Below are positions 5,446 through 12,173 of a stretch of 12,220 nt of DNA, one piece after another. The position numbers and the translations under genes were made by a program. This stretch comes from Accumulibacter sp. GTDB taxonomy: Bacteria > Pseudomonadota > Gammaproteobacteria > Burkholderiales > Rhodocyclaceae. Positions within the stretch are counted from its first letter, which is position 1. Every line of letters starts with the position of its first letter. The stretch covers positions 1 through 12,220 of the forward strand of contig JAITAJ010000247.1 in NCBI GenBank assembly GCA_031284185.1, written 5' to 3'. The notes beneath the pieces are model-generated. The model searched no databases. It saw nothing but the letters and a program-made list of their open reading frames with translations, and was not told the origin of the DNA.

Positions 5446-5461
5446 CGGCGCTTTCTCGCCG
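5446..5461 (+). promoter_or_regulatory. Small hairpin in the spc leader
   Basis: CGGCG (5446-5450) pairs with CGCCG (5457-5461) around a 6-base loop, shortly after the expected start of the spc transcript. No T tract follows, so it is not a terminator. The rest of the leader to 5523 shows only a minor CCC-GCAA-GGG stem and the ribosome binding site TTGGAGA. A role in stability or in control by a ribosomal protein is possible but not shown. Confidence 0.3.
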
Positions 5462-5523
5462 TGCGATTTTGCCCGCAAGGGTTCCAAGACTGACCGCGCT
5501 GGCGGGATAAGTTGGAGACTTAA

Positions 5524-5892
5524 ATGATTCAGATGCAGACGGTTCTGGACGTGGCCGACAACACTGGCGCGCGTTCGGTCATGTGTATCAAGGTGCTTGG
5601 CGGATCCAAGCGTCGTTATGCGAGCGTCGGAGACGTCATCAAGGTCAGCATCAAGGATGCGGCGCCGCGCGGGCGTGTCAAGAAGGGCGACATTTACAGC
5701 GCCGTCGTCGTGAGGACGGCCAAGGGCGTGCGGCGTCCCGATGGTTCGCTGGTCAGATTCGACAACAATGCCGCGGTACTCCTGAACAACAAGCTGGAGC
5801 CGATCGGAACTCGTATTTTCGGGCCGGTGACTCGTGAGTTGCGTAGCGAGCGGTTCATGAAGATCGTTTCGCTCGCCCCGGAAGTTCTCTAG
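5524..5892 (+). CDS. rplN: 50S ribosomal protein L14
   Basis: L14 (122 aa) is a beta-barrel protein at the subunit interface that forms bridge B8 and is the binding surface for the silencing factor RsfS. The start MIQMQTVLDVADNTGAR is canonical, and the length of 122 is the near-universal bacterial length. GRVKKGDIYSAVVVRTAKG (residues 50-68) and LRSERFMKIVSLAPEVL (106-122) are typical. It is the first gene after the internal promoter; TTGGAGA is its ribosome binding site. Confidence 0.98.
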   Translation: MIQMQTVLDVADNTGARSVMCIKVLGGSKRRYASVGDVIKVSIKDAAPRGRVKKGDIYSAVVVRTAKGVRRPDGSLVRFDNNAAVLLNNKLEPIGTRIFGPVTRELRSERFMKIVSLAPEVL

Positions 5893-5901
5893 AGGGTGAT
5901 C

Positions 5902-6219
5902 ATGGAAAAGATTCGCAAGGGCGATGAAGTGATCGTCATCACAGGCAAGGACAAGGGCAAACGCGGGACGGTGGTTCGTCGCGTCGGGATTGAGCACGTG
6001 GTGGTCGAAGGCATCAATCGCGTGAAGAAGCATGTCAAGCCGAATTCGGTGAAGGGTGTGGTTGGCGGTATCGAGGACAAGGACATGCCGCTGCACGTAT
6101 CCAACGTGTCCCTGTTCAACCCGGCGACCAAGAAGGCCGATCGGGTTGGCTTCAAGCGGCTCGAAGACGGCAGGAAGGTGCGCGTCTTCAAGTCGAATGG
6201 CGAAGTGGTCGGGGTATAA
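5902..6219 (+). CDS. rplX: 50S ribosomal protein L24
   Basis: L24 (105 aa) is one of the two assembly-initiator proteins of the 50S subunit. The KOW motif is clear at the N terminus (KIRKGDEVIVITGKDKGKRG, residues 3-22). I chose ATG 5902, giving MEKIRKGDE in line with relatives; an in-frame GTG at 5896 overlaps the ribosome binding site AGAGGG and is less likely. The start lies 9 nt after the rplN stop. Confidence 0.96.
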   Translation: MEKIRKGDEVIVITGKDKGKRGTVVRRVGIEHVVVEGINRVKKHVKPNSVKGVVGGIEDKDMPLHVSNVSLFNPATKKADRVGFKRLEDGRKVRVFKSNGEVVGV

Positions 6220-6228
6220 GGAACGAAT

Positions 6229-6768
6229 ATGGCGCGTTTGCTGGAGTATTACAAAAAAACGGTGATGCCGGAATTGGTGCGGAAGTTCGGATACAAATCG
6301 GTGATGGAAATTCCGCGCATCACGAAGATTACCCTGAACATGGGGGTGGGCGAGGCGGTGGCGGACAAGAAGGTGCTGGAGAACGCCGTTGCCGACATGA
6401 CCAAGATCGCCGGTCAGAAGCCGGTGATCACCAAGTCGCGCAAGTCGATTGCGGGCTTCAAGATTCGTACCGGCTATCCGATCGGGTGCATGGTCACTCT
6501 GCGCGGGCCGCGGATGTTCGAGTTCCTCGATCGGCTGGTGACGGTCGCCTTGCCCCGGGTACGGGACTTTCGCGGTATCTCGGGAAAGGGATTCGATGGC
6601 CGCGGCAACTACAACATGGGCATCAAAGAGCAGATCATCTTTCCCGAGATCGAGTACGACAAGATCGACGCGCTGCGTGGCATGAACATCAGCGTGACCA
6701 CCGTTGCCAAGACTGACGAAGAGGCGCGCGCATTGCTTGCCGCCTTCAAATTTCCGTTCAAGAACTGA
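6229..6768 (+). CDS. rplE: 50S ribosomal protein L5
   Basis: L5 (179 aa) joins 5S rRNA with L18 and L25 to form the central protuberance and contacts the P-site tRNA. It starts MARLLEYYKKTVMPELVRKF and contains MGVGEAVADKKVLENAV (residues 39-55), GQKPVITKSRKSIAGFKIR (64-82) and a C-terminal GRGNYNMGIKEQIIFPEI (124-141), all typical. Length matches the usual 178-179. In E. coli the S8 repressor binds spc mRNA near the start of this gene; I could not identify a convincing equivalent here. Confidence 0.98.
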   Translation: MARLLEYYKKTVMPELVRKFGYKSVMEIPRITKITLNMGVGEAVADKKVLENAVADMTKIAGQKPVITKSRKSIAGFKIRTGYPIGCMVTLRGPRMFEFLDRLVTVALPRVRDFRGISGKGFDGRGNYNMGIKEQIIFPEIEYDKIDALRGMNISVTTVAKTDEEARALLAAFKFPFKN

Positions 6769-6775
6769 GGATCAA

Positions 6776-7081
6776 ATGGCGAAACTTGCATTGATCAACC
6801 GTGAAAAGAAGCGGCGCAAACTGGTCGAAAAATATGCCACGAGGCGTGCCGAGCTGGCAGCGATCATCGGCGACGTCAACCGGCCTGAAGAAGAGCGCTT
6901 CGAGGCCCAGCGAAAATTGCAGGCTCTGCCGAGAAATTCCAGCCCGGTGCGCTTGCGCAATCGTTGCCAGTTGACCGGGCGTCCGCGTGGCGTTTTCCGC
7001 AAGTTCGGGCTGGGTCGCGGCAAGTTGCGTGATTTCGTCATGCGCGGCGAAGTCCCCGGCATGACCAAGGCCAGCTGGTAG
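6776..7081 (+). CDS. rpsN: 30S ribosomal protein S14, zinc-free type
   Basis: S14 (101 aa) binds 16S rRNA in the 30S head next to S3, S10 and S19. ATG 6776, 7 nt after rplE, gives MAKLALINREKKRRKL. The conserved C-terminal part has LPRNSSPVRLRNRCQLTGRP (residues 51-70) and GVFRKFGLGRGKLRD (72-86). It is the long form with only one cysteine (Cys64), lacking the CXXC pairs of the short zinc-binding S14, as is usual in proteobacteria. Together with the zinc-binding L36 and the CXXC-bearing S4 nearby, it makes a mixed zinc profile. Confidence 0.97.
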   Translation: MAKLALINREKKRRKLVEKYATRRAELAAIIGDVNRPEEERFEAQRKLQALPRNSSPVRLRNRCQLTGRPRGVFRKFGLGRGKLRDFVMRGEVPGMTKASW

Positions 7082-7098
7082 GCAGGAGGAAATACGAT

Positions 7099-7494
7099 AT
7101 GAGTATGAGCGATCCGATCAGCGACATGCTGACCCGCATCCGCAATGCGCAGTTGGCCAGCAAGACGGCGGTGGCCATGCCGTCCTCCAAGGTCAAGGTG
7201 GCTATCGTCAAGGTGTTGAAGGACGAGGGATTCGTCGAGGATTTCGCGGTTCGCGAGAATGCGGGCAAGCCGACCCTCGAAATTGGCCTGAAGTATTACG
7301 CCGGGCGTCCCGTCATCGAGAAGATCGACCGGGTTTCGACGCCGGGTTTGCGCATCTATCGCGGCGCGAACGAAATTCCACGGGTGATGAATGGCCTCGG
7401 CGTGGCAATCGTATCCACGCCGAAGGGTGTTATGACCGATCGCAAGGCGCGTGCCAGCAATGTGGGTGGCGAAGTGCTGTGCATCGTCGTGTAA
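7099..7494 (+). CDS. rpsH: 30S ribosomal protein S8
   Basis: S8 (131 aa) binds the central domain of 16S rRNA and is essential for platform assembly; in E. coli it also represses spc operon translation. The start MSMSDPISDMLTRIRNAQ matches betaproteobacterial S8 (an ATG two codons in is the alternative). The C-terminal RNA-binding part ends STPKGVMTDRKARASNVGGE (residues 107-126) followed by VLCIVV, with the Ser-Thr of the family motif. AGGAGG (7084-7089) is its ribosome binding site, about the strongest in the window. Confidence 0.97.
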   Translation: MSMSDPISDMLTRIRNAQLASKTAVAMPSSKVKVAIVKVLKDEGFVEDFAVRENAGKPTLEIGLKYYAGRPVIEKIDRVSTPGLRIYRGANEIPRVMNGLGVAIVSTPKGVMTDRKARASNVGGEVLCIVV

Positions 7495-7509
7495 GGGAAG
7501 ATATTTATT

Positions 7510-8040
7510 ATGTCCCGCGTAGCGAAAAATCCGATTGTGTTGCCGCAGGGCGTCGACGTGAGCCTGGGCAGCGATATTACCGTCAAGGGGCCGCTGGGTT
7601 CCGCCAAGTTTGCCGGAAATCCCGCGGTGCATGTCGAGCGGGAGGGGGAATCGCTCCTGTGCAAGCCCATCGACGGAGCGGTCGATGCCGATGCCCTGTC
7701 GGGCACGGTGCGCGCCATTCTGGCCAATATGGTGATCGGAGTCAGCAAGGGCTTCGAGCGCAGGCTGACCCTGGTCGGGGTGGGTTATCGCGCGCAGGCG
7801 CAAGGAGACACCCTCAACCTGACGCTGGGTTTCTCTCATCCGGTGGCCTACAGGGTGCCGGCGGGAATCAAGTGTGAAACGCCCTCCCAGACGGAGATTC
7901 TGATCAAGGGCGTAGACAAGCAGCTGGTTGGGCAGGTGGCCGCCAAAATTCGCGGGTATCGTCCGCCGGAGCCATACAAGGGCAAGGGTGTGCGCTATGC
8001 CGACGAATCGGTCGTTCTCAAGGAAACGAAGAAGAAATAG
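7510..8040 (+). CDS. rplF: 50S ribosomal protein L6
   Basis: L6 (176 aa) consists of two similar domains and lies near the sarcin-ricin loop at the factor-binding region of the 50S subunit. The start MSRVAKNPIVLPQGVDV is canonical. The second domain contains LTLVGVGYRAQAQGD (residues 90-104) and the family C terminus GYRPPEPYKGKGVRYADE (149-166). Length is typical (about 177). The 15-nt gap after rpsH holds the ribosome binding site AAGGGAAG. Confidence 0.98.
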   Translation: MSRVAKNPIVLPQGVDVSLGSDITVKGPLGSAKFAGNPAVHVEREGESLLCKPIDGAVDADALSGTVRAILANMVIGVSKGFERRLTLVGVGYRAQAQGDTLNLTLGFSHPVAYRVPAGIKCETPSQTEILIKGVDKQLVGQVAAKIRGYRPPEPYKGKGVRYADESVVLKETKKK

Positions 8041-8049
8041 GGTGCATAA

Positions 8050-8406
8050 ATGATTGACAAGAAACAGGCGCGGTTGCGCAGGGCCCGCAAAACCCGGGCC
8101 AAGATTGCCGAACTGAAGTCAGTGCGCTTGTCGGTGCATCGCACCAACTGCCACATCTACGCGCAAGTCATTTCATCCTGCGGTTCAAAGGTGCTGGTGG
8201 CGGCTTCGTCTCTCGAAAAGGACGTGCGCAAGGAGCTGGCCAATGGCGGAAATGTCGGCGCCGCGGTGGTGATCGGCAAGCTCATCGCCGAGCGCGCGCT
8301 CAAGGCCGGAATCGAGCAGGTCGCCTTCGATCGCAGCGGCTTCCGGTATCACGGACGTGTCAAGGCGCTGGCGGAAGCGGCGCGTGAAGCCGGTCTGAAG
8401 TTCTGA
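8050..8406 (+). CDS. rplR: 50S ribosomal protein L18
   Basis: L18 (118 aa) binds 5S rRNA and, with L5, attaches it to the 50S central protuberance. It has the arginine-rich N terminus (KKQARLRRARKTRAKI), the segment RLSVHRTNCHIYAQVI (residues 26-41) and the end AFDRSGFRYHGRVKALAEAA (93-112). Length is typical. The 9-nt spacer from rplF carries only a weak Shine-Dalgarno sequence (GGTG), so translation probably depends partly on coupling with rplF. Confidence 0.97.
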   Translation: MIDKKQARLRRARKTRAKIAELKSVRLSVHRTNCHIYAQVISSCGSKVLVAASSLEKDVRKELANGGNVGAAVVIGKLIAERALKAGIEQVAFDRSGFRYHGRVKALAEAAREAGLKF

Positions 8407-8436
8407 TCGCTCCGGAAAAGGATTGGAGTAAGAGTT

Positions 8437-8961
8437 ATGGCAAAACCGCAAGGCAGAAAGAATCAGCAGGCCGAGAAGCCGGATGATGGTTTCCGCGAAA
8501 AAATGATTTCCATCAACCGCGTGACCAAAGTCGTCAAGGGGGGGCGCATCCTGGGTTTCGCGGCGCTGACCGTGGTCGGTGACGGCGATGGCCGTATCGG
8601 CATGGGCAAGGGGAAATCGCGCGAGGTGCCGGTGGCCGTCCAGAAGGCGATGGAGGAAGCTCGCCGCAGGCTGGTCAAGGTCAGTCTGAAGGACGGGACC
8701 CTGTACCATACCGTCATCGGGCGTCATGGCGCGTCGAGCGTGATCATGCAGCCGGCGCCGGAAGGCACGGGGGTGATCGCCGGCGGCGCCATGCGCGCCG
8801 TGTTCGACGTCATGGGCGTGGCCAACGTGGTTGCCAAGGCGCACGGTTCGACGAATCCGTACAACATCGTCCGCGCCACCATCAACGGGCTTCGGGCCAT
8901 GAACACGCCCGCGGAAGTCGCGGCCAAGCGCGGCAAGACGATTGAAGAGATTCTGGGGTGA
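8437..8961 (+). CDS. rpsE: 30S ribosomal protein S5
   Basis: S5 (174 aa) lies on the solvent side of the 30S decoding region, affecting fidelity and, with S3 and S4, mRNA entry. An N-terminal double-stranded-RNA-binding-like domain (about residues 20-85) carries INRVTKVVKGGRILGFAAL; this glycine loop is where spectinomycin-resistance changes occur, and it looks wild type. The C-terminal domain has GTGVIAGGAMRAVFDVMGV (110-128) and ATINGLRAM (147-155). A 30-nt gap from rplR contains TTGGAG (8423-8428) as ribosome binding site. Confidence 0.98.
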   Translation: MAKPQGRKNQQAEKPDDGFREKMISINRVTKVVKGGRILGFAALTVVGDGDGRIGMGKGKSREVPVAVQKAMEEARRRLVKVSLKDGTLYHTVIGRHGASSVIMQPAPEGTGVIAGGAMRAVFDVMGVANVVAKAHGSTNPYNIVRATINGLRAMNTPAEVAAKRGKTIEEILG

Positions 8962-8964
8962 GCC

Positions 8965-9147
8965 ATGACTGACGGAAAAGTTAAGGTGACGCTGGTCAAG
9001 AGCCTGATCGGCACGAAAGAGTCGCATCGCGCGACCGTTCGCGGATTGGGACTGCGGCGTCTGAACAGCACGGCGGAGTTGCGGGATACGCCGGCGGTGC
9101 GCGGAATGATCAACAAGGTGGCCTACCTTGTGAAGTGCGAGGACTAG
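8965..9147 (+). CDS. rpmD: 50S ribosomal protein L30
   Basis: L30 (60 aa) is a small protein that contacts 23S rRNA domain II near 5S rRNA. The sequence has the characteristic VTLVKSLIGTKESHRATVRG (residues 8-27) and LGLRRLNSTAELRDTPAVRG (28-47), then MINKVAYLV. Length matches the usual 58-61 residues. It starts 3 nt after rpsE and ends 1 nt before rplO, consistent with coupled translation. Confidence 0.96.
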   Translation: MTDGKVKVTLVKSLIGTKESHRATVRGLGLRRLNSTAELRDTPAVRGMINKVAYLVKCED

Positions 9148-9148
9148 G

Positions 9149-9583
9149 ATGAAACTCAACACGATTCGACCCGCCGAAGGGGCCAAAAAAGCGCGCCGCC
9201 GCGTTGGGCGTGGCATCGGCTCCGGTTTGGGCAAGACCGCCGGGCGCGGCCACAAGGGGCAGAAATCCCGTGCCGGCGGGTTTCACAAAGTGGGCTTTGA
9301 AGGCGGGCAGATGCCCTTGCAGCGCCGCTTGCCGAAGCGTGGCTTCGTATCCCTGACCAATGCGCGCAACGTCGAGGTTCGTCTGTCCGAAATCAACGAT
9401 TTGCCTGTCGATGAAATCGATCTGCTGACGCTGGTTCAGGCCAATCTCGTCTCGCCTCACGCCCTGTCGGCCAAAGTGGTGCTTTCCGGCCGGATCGAGC
9501 GAAAGGTCGTGCTCAAGGGTGTCGGAGCGACCAAGGGTGCCCGGGCGGCCATCGAGGCCGCCGGCGGTAGTGTCGGTAATTGA
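9149..9583 (+). CDS. rplO: 50S ribosomal protein L15
   Basis: L15 (144 aa) is a late-assembly 50S protein. The long N-terminal extension that threads into 23S rRNA is visible as a Gly/Arg/Lys-rich stretch (residues 10-50, including RRRVGRGIGSGLGKTAGRGH), followed by GFEGGQMPLQRRLPKRGF (50-67) and a C-terminal globular domain ending IEAAGGSVGN. Length is typical. It starts one nucleotide after the rpmD stop, with GCGAGGA (9137-9143) as ribosome binding site inside rpmD. It stands directly before secY, as in most bacteria. Confidence 0.98.
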   Translation: MKLNTIRPAEGAKKARRRVGRGIGSGLGKTAGRGHKGQKSRAGGFHKVGFEGGQMPLQRRLPKRGFVSLTNARNVEVRLSEINDLPVDEIDLLTLVQANLVSPHALSAKVVLSGRIERKVVLKGVGATKGARAAIEAAGGSVGN

Positions 9584-9604
9584 TCGGAAAACAACGGGTG
9601 TCTC

Positions 9605-10927
9605 TTGGCGACTAATTCCGGACAGGTAGGCAAAGGCGGGAAATACGGCGATCTGAAGCGCCGGCTGATGTTCCTGGTCGGTGCGCTGATCGTATACCGC
9701 ATGGGTTCGCACATCCCCGTCCCCGGCATCGATCCGGTGGCGCTGGCGGAGTTTTTCAATCGCAATCAGGGCGGCATCCTGGGGATGTTCAACATGTTCT
9801 CCGGGGGAGCGCTGCGGCGTTTCACCATTTTTGCCCTGGGCATCATGCCTTACATCTCCTCTTCCATCATCATGCAGTTGATGACGCATGCCAGCCCGCA
9901 GCTGGAGGCGCTGAAAAAGGAAGGCGAGTCGGGGCGGCGCAAGATCACCCAATACACGCGGTACGGCACGGTCATTCTGGCGGTCTTCCAGGGCATCGGC
10001 ATCGCCATCGGCGTGGAATCCCAGGGACTGGTGCCCGAGCCTGGCATACTTTTCCGCTTCGTCACGGTGACGACCTTGCTGACCGGCACGATGTTCCTGA
10101 TGTGGCTGGGCGAGCAGATCACCGAGCGCGGTCTGGGCAACGGCATTTCGATCATCATCTTCGCGGGGATCGCCGCCGGTCTGCCGAACGCGGTCGTCGG
10201 GCTGGCGGAGCTGGTGCGCACCGGCGCCATGCATCCGCTGTCGGCGATTTTCATCTCCCTGCTGGTGGTGGCCGTCACCGCCTTTGTCGTTTTCGTCGAG
10301 CGCGGGCAGCGCAAGATTCTGTTGAATTACGCCAAGCGGCAGGTCGGCAACAAGATTTACGGCGGCCAGAGTTCGTACCTGCCGCTCAAGCTGAACATGT
10401 CGGGCGTGATTCCGCCTATTTTCGCCTCATCGATCATCCTGTTTCCGGCCACCATCGCGGGATGGTTCGGTGCCAGTGATTCCATGCGCTGGCTCAAGGA
10501 CATCGCGGCGGTGCTCTCGCCGGGGCAGCCCATCTACGTGATGCTGTACGCGGCGGCCATCGTCTTCTTCTGTTTTTTCTATACGGCGCTGGTGTTCAAT
10601 TCAAAGGAAACGGCGGACAACCTGAAAAAGGGTGGCGCTTTCGTGCCGGGGATACGTCCGGGAGAGCAGACGGCCCGTTACGTCGACAAGATACTCATGC
10701 GTCTGACGCTGCTCGGCGCGGTTTACATCACCGTGGTTTGTCTGGTGCCGGAATTCCTGATTCTGGAGTGGAACGTCCCGTTCTATTTCGGTGGCACGTC
10801 CTTGCTGATCATCGTTGTCGTGACCATGGACTTCATGACGCAGGTGCAAGCCTACGCGATGTCCCATCAATATGAAGGATTGCTGAAGAAGGCAAATTTC
10901 AAGGGGTCCGGATTCTCGGCGAAATAG
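9605..10927 (+). CDS. secY: Preprotein translocase channel subunit SecY
   Basis: SecY (440 aa) is the channel of the SecYEG translocon in the inner membrane. Ten hydrophobic segments can be traced. The plug and lateral-gate region reads FSGGALRRFTIFALGIMPY (about residues 62-80); TMFLMWLGEQITERGLGNG (162-180) is the TM4-5 signature. The SecA/ribosome-binding cytoplasmic loop contains GGAFVPGIRPGEQTARY (343-359), whose Arg351 aligns with the essential Arg357 of E. coli. The start is TTG: no ATG or GTG lies in frame between the upstream stop and residue 22, and an ATG at 9668 would cut into the first membrane segment. The ribosome binding site is weak (ACGGGTG). infA begins directly after its stop. 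Confidence 0.97.
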   Translation: MATNSGQVGKGGKYGDLKRRLMFLVGALIVYRMGSHIPVPGIDPVALAEFFNRNQGGILGMFNMFSGGALRRFTIFALGIMPYISSSIIMQLMTHASPQLEALKKEGESGRRKITQYTRYGTVILAVFQGIGIAIGVESQGLVPEPGILFRFVTVTTLLTGTMFLMWLGEQITERGLGNGISIIIFAGIAAGLPNAVVGLAELVRTGAMHPLSAIFISLLVVAVTAFVVFVERGQRKILLNYAKRQVGNKIYGGQSSYLPLKLNMSGVIPPIFASSIILFPATIAGWFGASDSMRWLKDIAAVLSPGQPIYVMLYAAAIVFFCFFYTALVFNSKETADNLKKGGAFVPGIRPGEQTARYVDKILMRLTLLGAVYITVVCLVPEFLILEWNVPFYFGGTSLLIIVVVTMDFMTQVQAYAMSHQYEGLLKKANFKGSGFSAK

Positions 10928-11146
10928 ATGGCAAAGGAAGATTTGATCGAAATGCAGGGCGAAGTTGTCGAGAACCTGCCCAATGCGACATTCAAGGTGA
11001 AACTGGAGAACGGCCATATCGTGCATGGATTCATTTCCGGGAAGATGCGCATGCATTACATCCGCATTCTGCCGGGCGACAAGGTGACCGTTCAGCTCAC
11101 GCCATATGACCTGAGCCGGGCGCGCATCGTCTTCCGCGCCAAATAG
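10928..11146 (+). CDS. infA: Translation initiation factor IF-1
   Basis: IF-1 (72 aa) is an OB-fold protein that blocks the 30S A site during initiation and supports IF2 and IF3. The start MAKEDLIEMQGEVVENLPNA and the ISGKMRMHYIRILPGDKVTV segment (residues 36-55) are unmistakable, and the length is the standard 72. The ATG follows the secY stop with no spacer, so it probably relies on coupling. infA here, between secY and rpmJ, is common in many bacteria including betaproteobacteria, unlike E. coli, where infA is elsewhere. Confidence 0.98.
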   Translation: MAKEDLIEMQGEVVENLPNATFKVKLENGHIVHGFISGKMRMHYIRILPGDKVTVQLTPYDLSRARIVFRAK

Positions 11147-11170
11147 AAGTCTCTACGCAGTGGATGAAAC

Positions 11171-11199
11171 CGACGAAAGGCTGGCTGCGCCCATCGTCG
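11171..11199 (+). promoter_or_regulatory. Hairpin in the infA-rpmJ gap
   Basis: CGACGA (11171-11176) pairs perfectly with TCGTCG (11194-11199). Inside, GGC (11179-11181) can pair with GCC (11189-11191) across a small symmetric internal loop. No T tract follows, and the rpmJ ribosome binding site lies just beyond (TAGGAG, 11205-11210). It may stabilise the mRNA or tune rpmJ and the genes after it; function is not shown. Confidence 0.45.
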
Positions 11200-11216
11200 A
11201 AAACTAGGAGTAAAAC

Positions 11217-11330
11217 ATGAAAGTGCTGGCATCCGTCAAACGCATCTGCCGCAATTGCAAGATCATTCGGCGCCACGGCATCGTGCGCGTGATCTGTTCG
11301 GATCCGCGTCACAAGCAGCGGCAGGGTTGA
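11217..11330 (+). CDS. rpmJ: 50S ribosomal protein L36, zinc-binding type
   Basis: L36 (37 aa) is the smallest 50S protein. The frame from ATG 11217 gives MKVLASVKRICRNCK and ends HKQRQG. It has the zinc-ribbon ligands Cys11, Cys14, Cys27 and His32, so it is the zinc-containing (C+) form. TAGGAG, 7 nt upstream, supports the start. The gene sits between infA and rpsM at its standard place. The 70-nt spacer before it, longer than most here, carries a hairpin. Confidence 0.96.
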   Translation: MKVLASVKRICRNCKIIRRHGIVRVICSDPRHKQRQG

Positions 11331-11396
11331 TCCCGGTTTCCAGTGAGAACCCGGTGATTACTGTTCAATTACGTTTCGCATAACTGGGGTGAATCG

Positions 11397-11762
11397 ATGG
11401 CCCGCATCGCAGGGGTGAATATACCCAACCATCAACATGCCGAGATCGCGCTGACCGCGATTTACGGCGTTGGTCGCCGCCGCGCGCAAAAAATTTGTGA
11501 CGCTGCCGGCGTCGTACGTTCGACCAAGGTGAAGGATTTGACGGAAGCCGAAATGGATCGTTTGCGCGATCATGTCGGCAAACTGTCCGTCGAAGGCGAC
11601 CTTCGCCGTGAAGTAACCATGAGTATCAAGCGCCTGATGGATCTCGGGTGCTATCGTGGCTTGCGTCATCGCAAGGGATTGCCGGTACGCGGTCAGCGCA
11701 CGCGGACCAATGCCCGCACCCGCAAGGGACCGCGCAAGGCCATCGCCGGCAAGAAACAATAG
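11397..11762 (+). CDS. rpsM: 30S ribosomal protein S13
   Basis: S13 (121 aa) sits in the 30S head, where it forms bridges to the 50S subunit and touches the P-site tRNA with its basic tail. The start MARIAGVNIPNHQHAEIALT is canonical; IYGVGRRRAQKICDAAGV (residues 22-39) is the helix-hairpin-helix-like motif, and RHRKGLPVRGQRTRTNARTR (91-110) is the tRNA-contacting C terminus. It opens the alpha-type block. The 66-nt gap after rpmJ has an imperfect stem (CCGGTT/AACCCGG, 11333-11354) and a weak GGGGTG ribosome binding site; I could not find a clear promoter. In E. coli S4 represses this block here. Confidence 0.98.
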   Translation: MARIAGVNIPNHQHAEIALTAIYGVGRRRAQKICDAAGVVRSTKVKDLTEAEMDRLRDHVGKLSVEGDLRREVTMSIKRLMDLGCYRGLRHRKGLPVRGQRTRTNARTRKGPRKAIAGKKQ

Positions 11763-11771
11763 GGAAAGATC

Positions 11772-12161
11772 ATGGCCAAGACCGCAACGAAAGTTCGCAA
11801 GAAAGTCAAGAAGAACGTGGCCGAGGGTGTCGTCCACATCCATGCCTCGTTCAACAACACCATCATCACGATTACCGATCGTCAGGGCAATACCTTGTCG
11901 TGGGCGACCTCCGGGGGCGCCGGCTTCAAGGGATCGCGCAAGAGCACGCCGTTCGCCGCGCAGGTTGCCGCGGAGGCCGCCGGCAAGGTGGCTCAGGAAT
12001 GCGGAGTCAAGAATCTGGAAGTGCGCATCAAGGGGCCCGGGCCAGGCCGTGAATCGTCGGTTCGCGCGCTGAATGCGCTTGGAATGAAAATCACGTCGAT
12101 CACCGACGTGACCCCGATTCCTCACAATGGCTGCCGTCCGCCGAAGAAGCGCCGGATTTAA
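11772..12161 (+). CDS. rpsK: 30S ribosomal protein S11
   Basis: S11 (129 aa) lies on the 30S platform, near the E site and the mRNA exit, with S7 and S18. The N terminus is lysine-rich; then come HIHASFNNTIITITDRQGNT (residues 22-41) and SGGAGFKGSRKSTPFAAQVA (47-66), both diagnostic, and the end DVTPIPHNGCRPPKKRRI (112-129). Length is the usual 129. It starts 9 nt after rpsM. Confidence 0.98.
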   Translation: MAKTATKVRKKVKKNVAEGVVHIHASFNNTIITITDRQGNTLSWATSGGAGFKGSRKSTPFAAQVAAEAAGKVAQECGVKNLEVRIKGPGPGRESSVRALNALGMKITSITDVTPIPHNGCRPPKKRRI

Positions 12162-12173
12162 GGAGATAGACAA

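Noticed and set aside
5896..5901. Upstream GTG start for rplX
   Set aside because: It overlaps the ribosome binding site; ATG 5902 gives the usual L24 start.
6200..6240. S8-type repressor site near the rplE start
   Set aside because: No stem resembling the known 16S rRNA-like S8 site could be drawn around the rplX-rplE junction.
11331..11396. Promoter for the alpha-type block before rpsM
   Set aside because: TTGATC at 11327-11332 has no -10 at a fitting distance and TACTGT at 11359-11364 has no good -35; only an imperfect hairpin is seen.
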